From NCBI RefSeq assembly GCF_001039355.2, contig NW_019775386.1, forward strand, positions 252,510-316,509: a DNA stretch of 64,000 nucleotides, read 5' to 3'. The number at the start of each line of letters is the position of its first letter. Position 1 is the first letter of the stretch. Under the pieces are notes generated by a model. The model had not been told where the DNA came from and ran no database searches. It saw only the letters and a program-made list of their open reading frames with translations. Both the position numbers and the translations under genes were made by a program. Below are positions 1 through 13,162 of this stretch, one piece after another. This DNA comes from Lingula anatina. Lineage: Eukaryota; Brachiopoda; Lingulata; Lingulida; Lingulidae.

Positions 1-3000
1 ATCCGGTTGATATCGCAGGATAAGTATAGATATGGAGACCAACGTATAAGCCATCAGTGTACCTGTAATGCAAGGTGGGAAAATGTACTTTATCCTTAAG
101 TTAAAATATTTTTTCTGTCGGAAGACAATTAATAAATGGAGGATGGATCAACAAAGACAAATTGGAAAAAATATCCGTCCAAAAATATCTCCGTATCTGA
201 TTATTCTCTTTTGTGACATACTAGTAATGGGGTAAATATAAGACCTTTAATAACAGGGCTGTTAAATATTTCAACAGCAACAAATTTCGGGAAAAAACGT
301 CTCTGGCAAAGCGTATGTGTGTACCTACCAATTGACATCATCTGGACCAGAGTGGACAAACCAACCAGCATGGCGATAAATGACGCTAGCACCCCAGAAA
401 CTATGGTGGCAAGAAGTGGCGTTTTGGTCCTGCTGTTTATTCTTTCTAAAAACCTGCATATTGATATTGAAATATATATATTTAATTTTTAACTTGTTTA
501 TATCATACTCGGTTATTCAAATTGCATCATGAAAATGATAAATCTCAGAAATGTTGCATGAAATCTTGAAATAGATCAAAAGCTTCCTTATATTCTCCTT
601 GACTTTTCATATGATAGGTTCACTACTCTTAACAAACATTGAGTATACAAAGAACTACAATACTTAGGACGGTCTTTAAACTATGTTTACAACTTACTCA
701 AATAACAGGCCGTCTCGAGCCATTGCATATATTACTCTAGGCATAGGGAACATCGAGCCCAGAAGACTGACAGTGAGAGCACAGATAGAGCCGAAAGCCA
801 CCACGTATTTGGCCGCATCCAGAGCACCACGCTGAAATCATATTGAACGTTCTGAATTAAAACGTTTGGCGTGAATAGTAAGTATAAAAACAGTATATCA
901 TTGTAATGGAACACGAAAGGTAGAGATCTGTTTCAGAGGAGCATTGGATTTTCAAAAAAGTTGCCATGAGCAGTTAATCATTTTACACATACTTGCATCC
1001 CGTTCATTTTGTGCTTTCTTGAAATACACGCAGCAAGATGTTTATGGGTAAAAGCATGGAAATTGAAACTACACATTTTACCTGTGGCAATTCATTTCTT
1101 AAGTGATATCGGCAAATATTAAGAAACAGACAACAATTTTTAACAGAGAATTTCAATTGTAAACCGTGTTACAGAGCCCAATTATTCTACAGAGAAGATC
1201 GACCAAGGCCTGTTTCAACAGCGAATCACAACACAATTACATCTGCCTCCTCTGTCGCATCCTCACCTGAACAAACATGTCCACCAAGGCAGAGTCTCCA
1301 TTGATCATGAAGTAAGGCAACATGAGTGTTAGGATCACGCTGACCGAGACATAAGCTGTGAGACACGTGAATAGCGACCCCACAATGGCTATAGGGATGC
1401 TCCTGCTCGGGTTTCGAGCCTCCTCACCCGTGGTGGCTATGATGTCGAATCCAATGAAGGCGTAAAAGCACGTGGCGGCACCAGATAAAACCTAATGACA
1501 AAACGTAACGCTTAAGATTATCAACATACATTCATATAATGATACAGATGTGAGTTATGTTGTGAAATTGTTAATCTGTCTCTGAAATATGAAAAGCTTT
1601 GTTTATGAATCAACGTTTGCAAATAGCCCAAGAACAGGAGGGAACCATCTACATTTTGTATATAGCGGATGTGTTCTGAATGTTAAGTCAGGGTTATGGT
1701 AGGTAAAATATATTATTTGATATTCAACCTTAGAATGTTCTGAAAAAGTATAGATCTTAGAGGTTTAAGATTTGAAAAGCGTCTAATTAAGATAATCTCA
1801 CAGTTAGAGTTTGTTGTGCCAAAGTGTAAAGTGTTAATTAGCGTTAATACCAAACGCTAACCAGACTACAATTACTCACCCCTTTAAATCCATACGGCAT
1901 GAAGCCATTCTGAGTCCAGTTCTTGCTGTCGACGTAAAATAACCCGCAGATCACAATGAACACCCAAACTGCGATGTTGATGGCGTTCAGAATGTTGTTG
2001 AACATTACAGATTTACTGACTCCTCCCGCCAAAACACAAGTCATTACAAATCCGATGAAAAAAGCGACGAAATCGGGGTACGGTCTCTCTAAAATAGTCA
2101 AAATATCTTATTATGGGTTCGCACTGATTTCTTATTTTTTTATAAATTGACCTTATACAAAATATTGTTTTGGTAGTTGCAAGGCGGGGTTCGGTCACAT
2201 ACCGTACACGTTTTCGAAAACCCGAAAGACAGATTTAAAGGGAAAAAGATACGTTCATTTTAAATTTAAAATAGGTAATCTTTTCGAATACACACAAAAT
2301 TTCTACTGCCGAAGTACTGTGGAGTTCTGAACCTTTGCAGCATTGTCAAAGTACAGACATTGACACTTTTTTATTCTTAATTACATTAAATTATTTTTCT
2401 TACCAATAACAGGGGCTAAATGTGCAGCCATATATGTACTAACGGTGTGATTGGTAAGAGCATCCAGGCACGCGCTCAACGCGCACGCACCAGCTGCTGA
2501 GCCAATCATGTATTCCAATATGAGATTCCAACCAATCACAAAGGCGATGAACTCTCCCACTGTGACGTAACTGTACATGTAGGCGGAGCCTGTTGTTTTA
2601 GGGACGCGCACTCCAAATTCTGCATAACACACACCTGTAGATAAAGTAGGCATGGTTTAAAAGATGTGTGCACAGTTTAAGGGGGGAAAAGGAAATCTTT
2701 ATTTTGCACGAAGTGCTGGTATAGTGAACATGCAGGGAACTGTTTTAACGAACTGGTCATAAAAGTCCATTTGTTTTGTGTCTACGGAGTCATTCTTGAC
2801 AGAGATGATAGTGCACTGTGAAAGAAAAAGATATTTCAAATGAAAGTTAGGCCCAAATAACAAAAAGTCAAACGGTTAAGGAATCCTTCAAACAACATAC
2901 TGACGGACACTGGTGTAAATCTTTTTCACATGCAGTGGACCCTGTTTCTAATCTTTTCTAAAAATAGGCAGAATGTATTAACGTCTTACTGGGATATTGC

Positions 3001-6000
3001 AGAATGTTACAATAAAGATATAACCAAGAGTTTGACAAGGAAAACATACAAGAAATCCCTCAGGCACATAAGAATATTACTTTTTTGCTTCCAATACCCG
3101 AGATGGGATTCAATGGAGATAGCACCGCTTCAGGGAATGTCAAATCCATTTGATCGAACGAGCAAGAAATATGAAATACTTGGAAAATTAGATTGCGAAG
3201 GGCATTTGACGTCATAGATAATAACGGTGCAAGGCAACATTGAAATCTAGTTATCTCAAAAGCACACATGAAAAAAAACGTTGTAAATTACAGAGAAGCT
3301 CGTTCACACTAGCTTGATTTTTGCCAGTTACGAGCCCGGGCATGCCAACAACATAGTCCGCGGCTTCTGAGATTTTCATTGCAAGTTTCGTCGAATATTT
3401 CGAGGGCTGGGAGTAGGTTTAGATGCAGCTCTAGGCTGTAGAATAATAAGATTATATCATGTAAGAAAATGGACCCGCAGCGTGTCGTTCAGAAATCAAT
3501 TGATTTAGTCGCAGTTATAAAGAGATTGGTCGCTTTATTGTTTAATTGCGTGAAACTATGATACATGTATAATACAAGCATGTCGTGAAGCAACGACTTA
3601 ATTGAGTCGCTATTCGTAGACATTCCCGATAAGTGATGTCGAAACAGCGTGATATAGTGCAATCAAGTCATACTCCACTGAATTAGGTTCAAAATGGCTT
3701 CATGTTGAGAGGTTATTGCATTACTAAAGAAGAGATGAAAATATAAAATCATTAAGACGTAATGCCAGAAACACCAGCAGGAATATGTGGACGGATTCGT
3801 CTGTCTTGGACAGATATATGTTTAAGATCGGGGATAAATCACAGTTCGGAAAAACTCAGAAATATTGAAATGTTTCACAGAAATATTGCCATCTGGCCTG
3901 GACAGCATATTAAGACGTGGTCGAAAAAAAGCTATGGGAATTATCTGAGTGTGATAATGTGGGACATGGGAAATCGTTTTGATGAAGGCGGTTAGATTAC
4001 GGTCTGTTTGGGCTCCCACGCACTAAAGAATCGCCATGAATATAATGAGAAGTCATTTTTGATCTGACAATTCCTATGCAAAAATACTTCCAACTCATAT
4101 GAGCCCAGAATGCGTGAAATACGCATATTTTTCTCTTGCTTTTCTTATGACAGGAAAAATGACAAAGTTCCTCAAGAACCAATCACTACCTTTCCACCTT
4201 TCACGTCGATACGGCGACGCTCTATTACTATTTAAAGATCTTTATTTGAATCTGGTCGATTGCAGGACTGTGTATTGTTTTTTTTATTATTATTATTTTC
4301 TAAAACCCTGATTATGTGGTGCCCCCGTACGGAGTGCTTCAAATCTTGCAGAAAACCATGGGGAAGGCTTCGATGAGTACCTCAAGTTTAATAAATAAGG
4401 GGCTCCAATCTTAATGAGCATTTTGTGAGCGTCTTCCAGTTACCCAAATGATTATTTCAGTTTTTAAAATTAACATCATTATTTCAATTAAATAAATATT
4501 AAATCATTTAATTTCATCTGATCACTTTAATGAAAATAATGTACATTGTGCCCTACGTACAATTAAACACAATACATTATGGCATCCGAAATAAGGAAAA
4601 TCCAGCATTTTCCTGTGGTTTTCAAGAATCCCCTTGTTACTAACAAATCGCCACTCTTTTCAGCTACAAACCTTGATCAACCTTTTCCTTTAACATAAGT
4701 ACTGAACTGAATGCCAATAGTTGTGGTTTTAAGGGATGCTGTTATTCACTGGTCATTTTGATCTCTAACAACTCTTTAATTCGTGTTCGTCCTAGCCCCC
4801 CCCCCCCCCCTAATCCAGCCAAAACACACGTTACAATGCATTTAATGGAAAGAAGAGTGAATGGGTGTTCGTAATATCTTTCCAGTCGGAATATCCCTCT
4901 TACACCTCCTTTTAAACGCCTCTGTGTGCCAAAACGGAGACAAAGAAAGCAGGACGCAAGACGTTTTAACGACCAACATGGAGCAGGGATATACAATTGA
5001 CCTGCCTATTAGAACACAGACACAGAGCACTGAGCGGTCTTGCACTGATGTAAAACGCAAATAGATCAATGTAACGGAAGGCGCAATTGCGCATTGATTC
5101 TGTAGACCGCGCGCGTGACATGAATACGCCATTTGCAACTGGTGTTGCTAATGGCCTGTAAAGTTAACCGCGTTCACACACTTCAGCTCAATGGATCCCG
5201 TTAAGTGAGAAATATCAGAGATACTTCAGCGCGGGTGTGTTTGAGTTGCACATTGGTACGACGCCAATGGGTTTTATGTATGTTTATCCCCAAAAAGCCG
5301 ACATACTTCTTCGTGATGCTTCTAAGACACTTTGATGATCGACTGGAAATAAACGTTCTAATAGGAAGTTGTTTAAAACGTAGCTGTCTAACAGAAACAA
5401 ATGAAATCCACTGCATCAGATGTCTCCGGTATGTGGTTATTCCCACCCCATAATAGATGATTTCGATTATAAAATTTCCGGCATTTTGAAAAAACCAATT
5501 TCTTTTACAAATTTGGAACCAGAACGAAGTGCTGCCATATTCATAACAAATAACTACAATTAATTTTTAAAGATATAAGCATATGATTAAGCAAGTTGTT
5601 TTATGTCTGTTATGTACCTAACACGGGGGTTTCCTGTGAGTATCAGTGTAGCTGAACTATGGTTCACCCCACCTACCCTCCACAGTCTCTTCTTTAAGTC
5701 ATGAAGCGATGGGTTTTCATTGCAAATGCACAAAATGACCACTTAAACAAGACCAACATGTCCGGCATGAGAAAACATCACGGCATCAAGCAATCGACTC
5801 TTACTCTTGTTCCCAAAAGAACCGGGCGTATCAATCAAGACCATCCAGTTGGAGAACCATACCAAGACAGTGAGTATATCTGTACACAAAATATACCTAT
5901 AAAACAAATACATTAAAGTTGTGGGGGCGTTTTTCGTCGAAACCTGTTTAAAGTTCCCTTACAAAATGGTTGTTTTAATCGATTTGACTGTTTTAAGCTG

Positions 6001-8238
6001 CGATGCACAGGTGTACCAGTACATGCCAACCTCATATTTAATGGCTGTATGTTTCATAACACATGACAGTTTGTTTGGTTTTCCATTAACCTTCTCGTAA
6101 TGGTAAAAAGCCATAATGGTCCCTTGTTATGGCGTGATAGGACCAGTTGCTAAATTGCAGGCAGTTTGTCAGTTCTATCTTTACATCCAGACTAGACTCT
6201 ATGCGAAATAAAACACCTGTACGGTTTTGTTAACAGATTATCCCGCTTAAGTCAGCTTAAATAAATAAAATACATCTATTGCACTACTATAAAAGTTGGC
6301 CGTCAATGACGAGTTTCCTCAGAACTTCAACTATCTGACATGACTTGCCCATTTGGCGTTTTCTTTACAAATGTGAGAGATTAAGAATGCCAAACCATAC
6401 GTATATTTATATAAATCAAAATAGATGCTGCTCAAAGAAGACGCACAAATGAACACTTTTTGAAAAACGCCACTGTCGCCGCTATTGATCTAACCATTGT
6501 TGGTATATTTGTTGATGTTGGCAATGTAAACAAAGAAAGAGCTTTATATCAATACTAGAAAATATTTTTCGCTTACTGAAACTTGCGCATTACTAAGAAC
6601 AAATGCAAGGATTGCATTGTTTTGGCATACTTAGTAAAAAAAAGTACACAATGTGACTTCCTCTCACCAAAGCTGCCTGCTGAAACTAAAAAAAAAATAA
6701 CGTGGAACATCGTGAAACAGACCTGTCAGTCATTATGACGTCAGTCATTATGACGAATATGTTGGTTTCATTTTTTCTGGAATCACTGAACAAAATTCTT
6801 TTAAAGAAAAACCACGTGTATGGTGTCCGTGGGGTACACGATGCCTTCCGTCTATGACAACTGTTCTTTAAAATGTTCTGACGGCTTTCCATTAACAGCG
6901 TTAAAACAGATCAATTATATCTAGATTAAAGGAGAGAATCATGTTAGAAAAGACCGGCAGAGAACAAGGCTTCTGGCAGACACCAACGCAGTGCGTCGGC
7001 GGGTAATTGTTATTTAAAATCAATAACCCTTTCGGGATTGATGGTTCAGTACACTAACGTTCTTTCCATGAGACCACAGAGTTTATCTTCATCATAACCA
7101 CCTCATAACGATAGCAATCACTACCGGAAGCCTGCTTAGTGGTTCCACAAAATGCAACTGTAACTGTGAGAGTATGAAAGGACTGAAAACGCAATTAAGA
7201 TTTGTTTAAAGTAACGCATGACCGTCATTTAATTTACTCTAATTGCCACACTGTAAAATATATTTCTACAATCTGAAAATCTGGATATAAATTGTTGAAT
7301 AATTACATTTAGGAAAATGATAATAACATGTCCAGTGATTAACTTGTATGAATAACTATACACCTGACCTAATTCTGAGCCAGGTTTTCAAAAAAGTTCA
7401 TGGATTCCGATAAAATATTTGGCTACCACAGGGAACTATATAATATGTCGCAGTTTGAGTATTCTTCGTGTCTCTAAACAAAGGTTTCTTCGTTTGGGGA
7501 TTGCGTTCTGGTTTCGCTGATGCGACGCATATGCACACTACATCTGGATGTTTTTAGAGCTGTACACGCAAGTAAAATGTGCCAGGCGCGTGTAGTGCGT
7601 CCCTGGTGGAATGGGTCAAGAACCGTCCTGTGCTTTTTTTAGATATGTTGCCCAATTAATATCGACAGGGGTCACAAGGATTACCCAAATCAACGGGATA
7701 TTGATAGCAAACCACAGCGCTGTCGTACAAGCTATTCCAGATCGATTTTTTATATTTATGTTATACTTTTTCGTTATCAATACTATAATGGCAGGGTCCT
7801 GCACTGGATAGCTACATGTACATGTAATTGGGTTATCCGATCCAACATCATTGAAATGAGGCCTTTGGATGGATACCAAAAACAAAAAAATAAAATGGTA
7901 AATGCCCGGTTTTAGGCATAACTCCCGATTCTTATCCTATCTGTGCAAAAAAATTACCCTTTTATCTTGCCGGTGTCACAGGAATGGTAGTCCTAGGAAT
8001 GGAAGTCCGGGGTCCCATATGATTAGTGCAGGTTAGGTTTAGTCGGAGTATTGGTGTTAGTATATGGGACGAATTGAAGAATGTTACCTGTACAAAGTAA
8101 TGGGGAACGGACTACAGTTCCAGTCGGACGACCATTCCTGTCACACCGGGATGATAGTTTGCATTCTCTTCTATAAGAATGGTATCCTACTTTTCCACCT
8201 ATGTCTAGCGCTTTTGTCACTCCTTCCCTACCCCTGCC

Positions 8239-8281
<43 letters not shown>

Positions 8282-9687
8282 GTGTCTTTGTGCGTGTTTC
8301 GTACGCCTGTCTTTTCACCCGTTTGCTTGTTTGCATGCTCATATATTATTTGAACAACCTGTTTCTACATGTACCACTTTATTAATTCGAACATAAATGC
8401 TTCGTCTTCTCTCCCTGTAATGTTTGATCACCTCTCGTCTCTATTGCTGTTCATTAGGCAAATTGACAGATAAAGGCCACGCGCCATACAGACGCGTTCG
8501 GAATAATAAAGAAATACACTCTATCTAAGCACTCAGCTTCAATTTAGTATTCATGCTGTAATTTCCCAGGGCGATCCAGTAATAGCAACCTTTTTTTCTG
8601 TGTGTCGGACATCTCGTCTGTAACCTCTTCCGGCTTGTACATGTACATGTAGGTACGAATACATTGAGTCGAAGAGGGAAGAACTGATATAATATATGGG
8701 ATTTCCTACAACAAAGTGTGAACGTGGATCAACATGCTACCCAACATTGTTATACCGGACTCAAACGGCCATGCGGTTTGGACATACTCCCTTCAGAATA
8801 CCAGGGACACATGCCTTTTATACACAAATTAATAACTTACAAACAAACACAGGTGTAGATACACACACGCACACGCAAAAATACTGAACATACATGTACA
8901 GGTTTATACTAGCACGCATACCCGTATTGATTTACTGAAATTAGATTTTCACGCCCATCTATTTTGACCCCTTGCAAGTCGGGTGTACTTCAACAGATCG
9001 ACTGTGGTCATTTCCTTGAAAATGTCTTAAACGCAGTCATTTGAAATGCTCTTTGTCGAACATGACCGAAGCAAGAGAATTATTAAGGGTGCTATTCTTC
9101 TCAGATAGCCTGGCCATATTGAGTAAACTAGCAAGCTCAACTTTTCTTTTAATCAACTTAAACCCCACGCGTCTGACCTTGCAGTGCATCTGAAAGTTAT
9201 TCAAGAAACAGCCCCCTTTTTCATCGATTTTATCCGACAAAATCACCACTTACTAACCTAATTGCCGTTTGAATCGAACTGCGGCACTGATATAGATTGA
9301 GAACAACAAGATTAGGGCAGTAAATGGATATGTTTTTACAAATTACAGACCCACAGATAGTCTGAGAAAATTTGAACGTTAAGATCTTCCCTCCCACCTT
9401 AGTTTTAACGACACTATACATGCTCAGCTCGGGTAGATCTAGATCTCTTGGATTTTGCTTGTAAAGCGAACAAACATGTCTATATGTCGTCGATCTCATC
9501 ATCATCATCTTTTAACATTTTGCAAGCCTAGGCCATTTCAGTCAAGGTACCGGTATGCCCAAAGCTTACGTTTGCCCATATTTTAAAAGAAGACAAGCAT
9601 CCCTAAGTCCCCTATCTTTAATTTTTTATCCTTTAATGAATGGTATTTGGATTCTTTACATATCCCAATTGAAATTCGTTATTTAGG

Positions 9688-9740
<53 letters not shown>

Positions 9741-11079
9741 ACGAAAATTAGTTAACGGTGGTGGCGTGATAGATAACGCAACAATAGGTTGCATATACCC
9801 ACTCAAGCGTCCTGACAGTAAGGCCCAAACATTAATTAATTGAATTTAAACACCTTGCTTAGGTAGACATGATCGAAGGTCCTGTCCCACAAAATCTAGG
9901 CTAAGACCCAGAGCACATTTTTCTGCACCGTCGTTATCACAGGATCATAGATGAACTGTATTTAATCGGTGTTCATTAACATGTGTTAAAGGCAAATAAT
10001 GTCGTTTTAAAGATCATGCCCCAATCATTTGTTTACACTGTGTATACATGGAAGTCTTAATTAACCTCGGTCGACCTGTATGAAATATTGATCTGGAATA
10101 ACCAGGCTTTATTTACAGTATTATACTCGTATATGATCCATTTTATAATATGAAAAAAAATGAAGCGATAAAAAATGCAATGAATTTTTTCTCGTGGAAG
10201 ACAAGAACGTCTAACGCACATTTTCATAACTTTATACGTGATAAGTCGGTTGCTTGGGCGTTGGAAAACGTCGCAGAGGTGCGTTTACCGGTTTTGGCAA
10301 TTTTTTTCACAGAAAAGAACCCATCAATGGATAAATATCAAGAGACCTAAGATGTCAGCTTTACTTGGATATTTAAGACAGCTTTAAGTCATGCTTAGCA
10401 CATGAAAGTGTGTCCGTTAACACCGCTCTGAATGTTAATCAATAAGTCCGAATGCTTTGATTAACATATTTCAGTGCAAAATTCATCACCTTTTGGTGAT
10501 TAGGAATACAGGTATCTCTCTTAGCACCACGTGGAATCTTAACAACGCCACTCTCCAAGTAAGCCATTTTCAATGCTGCAGACCACTCAATGCCGCATTA
10601 AAGTGAGCATTTCGCGTAATCAAACCGCAAAGTCGATACCGAACCGGTTCAATACAGTGTGGATACTTAACTCAATGCCACGCATCTCAGCCGGGAAAAC
10701 GATCGAAGTCCCATAAATAAATAATTGGGATTAATTGATCGCTTGTTGATTCGATTCTCTCTGATTTGTAGCTCACTCGTTACTTTGCGCGACAAGTCAA
10801 TAATTCCTCGGCCGGAGGGCAATTAAAACAAAAGAGGTCAAGTTACAATCTACAGATGGCTTTATTTGGGATGTTGTTGGACATAAAGGGTGCCCTGAAA
10901 GACAAATTTCCTTTGGAAATATAGCCTGCAGTTCATCTCACTAGCAGTACGCCAGTTTTATTGAGGTCTTGTATGATTCCAATGTTTCAGTATGTCAGTG
11001 TTTTTTTTTTTTTTTTTTTTTTTTTNNNNNNNNNNNNNNNNNNNNNNNNNNNNNNNNNNNNNNNNNNNNNNNNNNNNNN

Positions 11080-11114
<35 letters not shown>

Positions 11115-13162
11115 TCATTTTTCCTCGTAAAATACAACGATTTACTTTTCCTCTTCAAAAGAATACCGAAGAAAATACAAATGTACTTATTGTAGGGGGA
11201 AAAGATACTGATTGTACCATAATAAAGAAAACATTTGATGAAAAGATCCTTTGTTGAGAAATTTTGGCAGAAAGAGACACAGGGTGTGACATTTTCAGAA
11301 AAAAATATCCTGCGTGTCGCGGGCTGGAGTTGAGCATATCATATTTGGAGAAGGAGGAGCAGGGACACCATGACATGATGTATTACTAGTACAAATGTTA
11401 CATATTTAGGTACAAATATCTTAACGTCCTTTACACCTTAAAAGTTCCCATTCCCCAAATAACTGCTTATATACATACAATCTTCAGAACCAGAACAGCC
11501 CACCAGAGACTGAATTTTATTTCCATTTTTATAACTCGATTGTGTCTTTGCATGAAAAGTACAGTGGACATGTACATGTATATCGCTCAATCCCAGCCAT
11601 CATCGCTTTACACCAGGATCAATTTCTGGAAGACTTTATTTGATCAAAGAGCTTCTGCCATAATTCTCCTTGAGAACCTAGTCAATTTATTCTACACTAT
11701 AATAGCGTAATAGAATTGAGGCTTAGATATGTGTGGTATTTTTTTCCTTAAGAAAAAGGAGGACTGTTAGACGCCAAATGTAAGGTTCAAGAACAAGGGA
11801 GATTAAATAGTTAATAGGATAAAAATTTGGGGAAATTAAAAAAAAAGTATATTATCATTTATTCAGCATATACATGTACATGAACATGTATAAGCCGTTA
11901 AGTGTAATAATTTGATACGAAATCATACTTTGGTATTCGTGGACTTATTGAAGAACGCTCCGCAGTTATACAACTACTAATTGATGAAACTTTCCATTTA
12001 TAAAACGGCCATCCACTACACGATATATACAGAGAGAATAAAATATAGTACATGTATAGATAAAACAAGAAGTTTGTGCGTACATTTAGTTGATCGACTG
12101 CGATAGATCACTAGACCTGCTACATGTACATGCACTGTGTATATTGTCCCGTATTCTACAGTGTGTTACCGTGCTTGAGCTTTCTTATCTTTTATCAACA
12201 ATTCTGAGAGAACAGCTTGTGTGTTTAACACACAAATGCTTCTAGATGTCGGTGAATTACCCCAACTTCCGCACAAAGATGAAGTGCATTAGCTTTCACA
12301 ATGCATTCGCAGTAATGTGCTATTGACGACCCTGTGCTTCACACGCAACCCGCGATTCTCGGGAGATTGGTCGTACATAATTTACACTGGTGGTCTAGGG
12401 CTGATACAGCGTTGGAATGGTTGATGCCTACATCCGCAGGGTAGAAAAAACTATACAAGGTGAAGATACAGTTGGCTGTATCGCTTAATTTGACTTCTTG
12501 GGTTTTTTTAAAATAAAAAATACAGCCTGCTAATTGGATTAAATAGGTGCTTTTTCCTTAAAAAAAGGATTCATTGGCCTTGACCGTGCTCTTTCAATAT
12601 TTCAGGGCCTAAGTTGTAACATTAATTATGAAATAAACTGGTTATCAGTACAGTGTGCTGTGTGTGTGTGTGGGGGGGGAGGTTCTAAAGACAAGAGAGT
12701 AGAGATGCAGACGAAACTCCTAGCCACGTACTGAGGTACCGATTAATAAATATAAGCTGTTCATGCGGCCTATACGCTAGTGTTGAACGAAAAGTACAAA
12801 CTCTCCTATAACTGAGCTCAAACTTTGCAGTGCACACCGTTAATTTAATCTAACTTACCTGACAAAATAGATGCAATGGCGGCGATGGCAAAGGATATGA
12901 TAACACCAGGGCCGGCAACGTCCCGAGCCACGAGACCTGCGACGACGTACATCCCCGTTCCGCAACAACTCCCCACCCCCAAGGAGGTTAAGTCCAGAGT
13001 CGTAAGGCATCGCTTAAAGCCCGACTTCGCCGGATCCCCGGATCCTCCATGATCCCCGTCGTCGTGGTCGTGATCCGGTTCTTGTATTGTCTTGGTTCGT
13101 GTCATCTTTTCTCGTAGGTCGTTCACCCTAGCGCGGTGGGCTTCTAATCCCAGGCTATCCAT
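1..13162 (-). CDS. Cationic amino-acid transporter, SLC7A/CAT family (5' part, seven exons)
   Basis: Multi-pass plasma-membrane permease of the APC superfamily, expected to import cationic amino acids. Exons in transcript order: 12859-13162 (ATG at 13162), 2404-2634, 1880-2088, 1267-1491, 698-831, 329-453, 1-62 (runs off the window). All junctions are GT..AG with matching phases (1,1,0,0,2,1), giving 430 continuous residues. Family hallmarks seen: [20 protein letters not shown] in exon 1, [20 protein letters not shown] in exon 2, [20 protein letters not shown] in exon 4, [19 protein letters not shown] in exon 5, [14 protein letters not shown] and [13 protein letters not shown] across exons 6-7. 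The exon 6 start was set at 453 rather than 445 because only this keeps frame and gives the usual [14 protein letters not shown]. The cytoplasmic N terminus carries an unusual Asp/His cluster ([11 protein letters not shown]). Exon 1 is repeated at 14336-14639. The subtype among CAT1-4 cannot be assigned. Confidence 0.93.
6725..6756. promoter_or_regulatory. Doubled CRE-like motif in intron 1
   Basis: A 15-bp word (tcagtcattatgacg) occurs twice back to back, creating one perfect TGACGTCA palindrome at 6736-6743. TGACGTCA is the consensus CREB/ATF site. Whether it acts as an enhancer for the transporter is inference only. Confidence 0.25.
11001..11113. repeat. Poly-T tract interrupted by a 54-base assembly gap
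   Basis: T-only sequence on both sides of Ns at 11026-11079, inside transporter intron 1. The apparent open frames crossing it are artefacts of homopolymer plus N. Confidence 0.95.

Larger units (their letters stand above)
2635..12858 (-). other. Large intron 1 of the transporter gene
   Basis: About 10.2 kb between exon 1 and exon 2, read on the minus strand. I see no convincing exon in it: open frames are short and show no family motif. It holds a (CT)n run at 8242-8279, an (ATT)n run at 9688-9739, a TACATGTACATGTA-type palindrome near 8640, a poly-T/N gap at 11001-11113 and a doubled CRE-like motif at 6725-6756. Confidence 0.7.
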
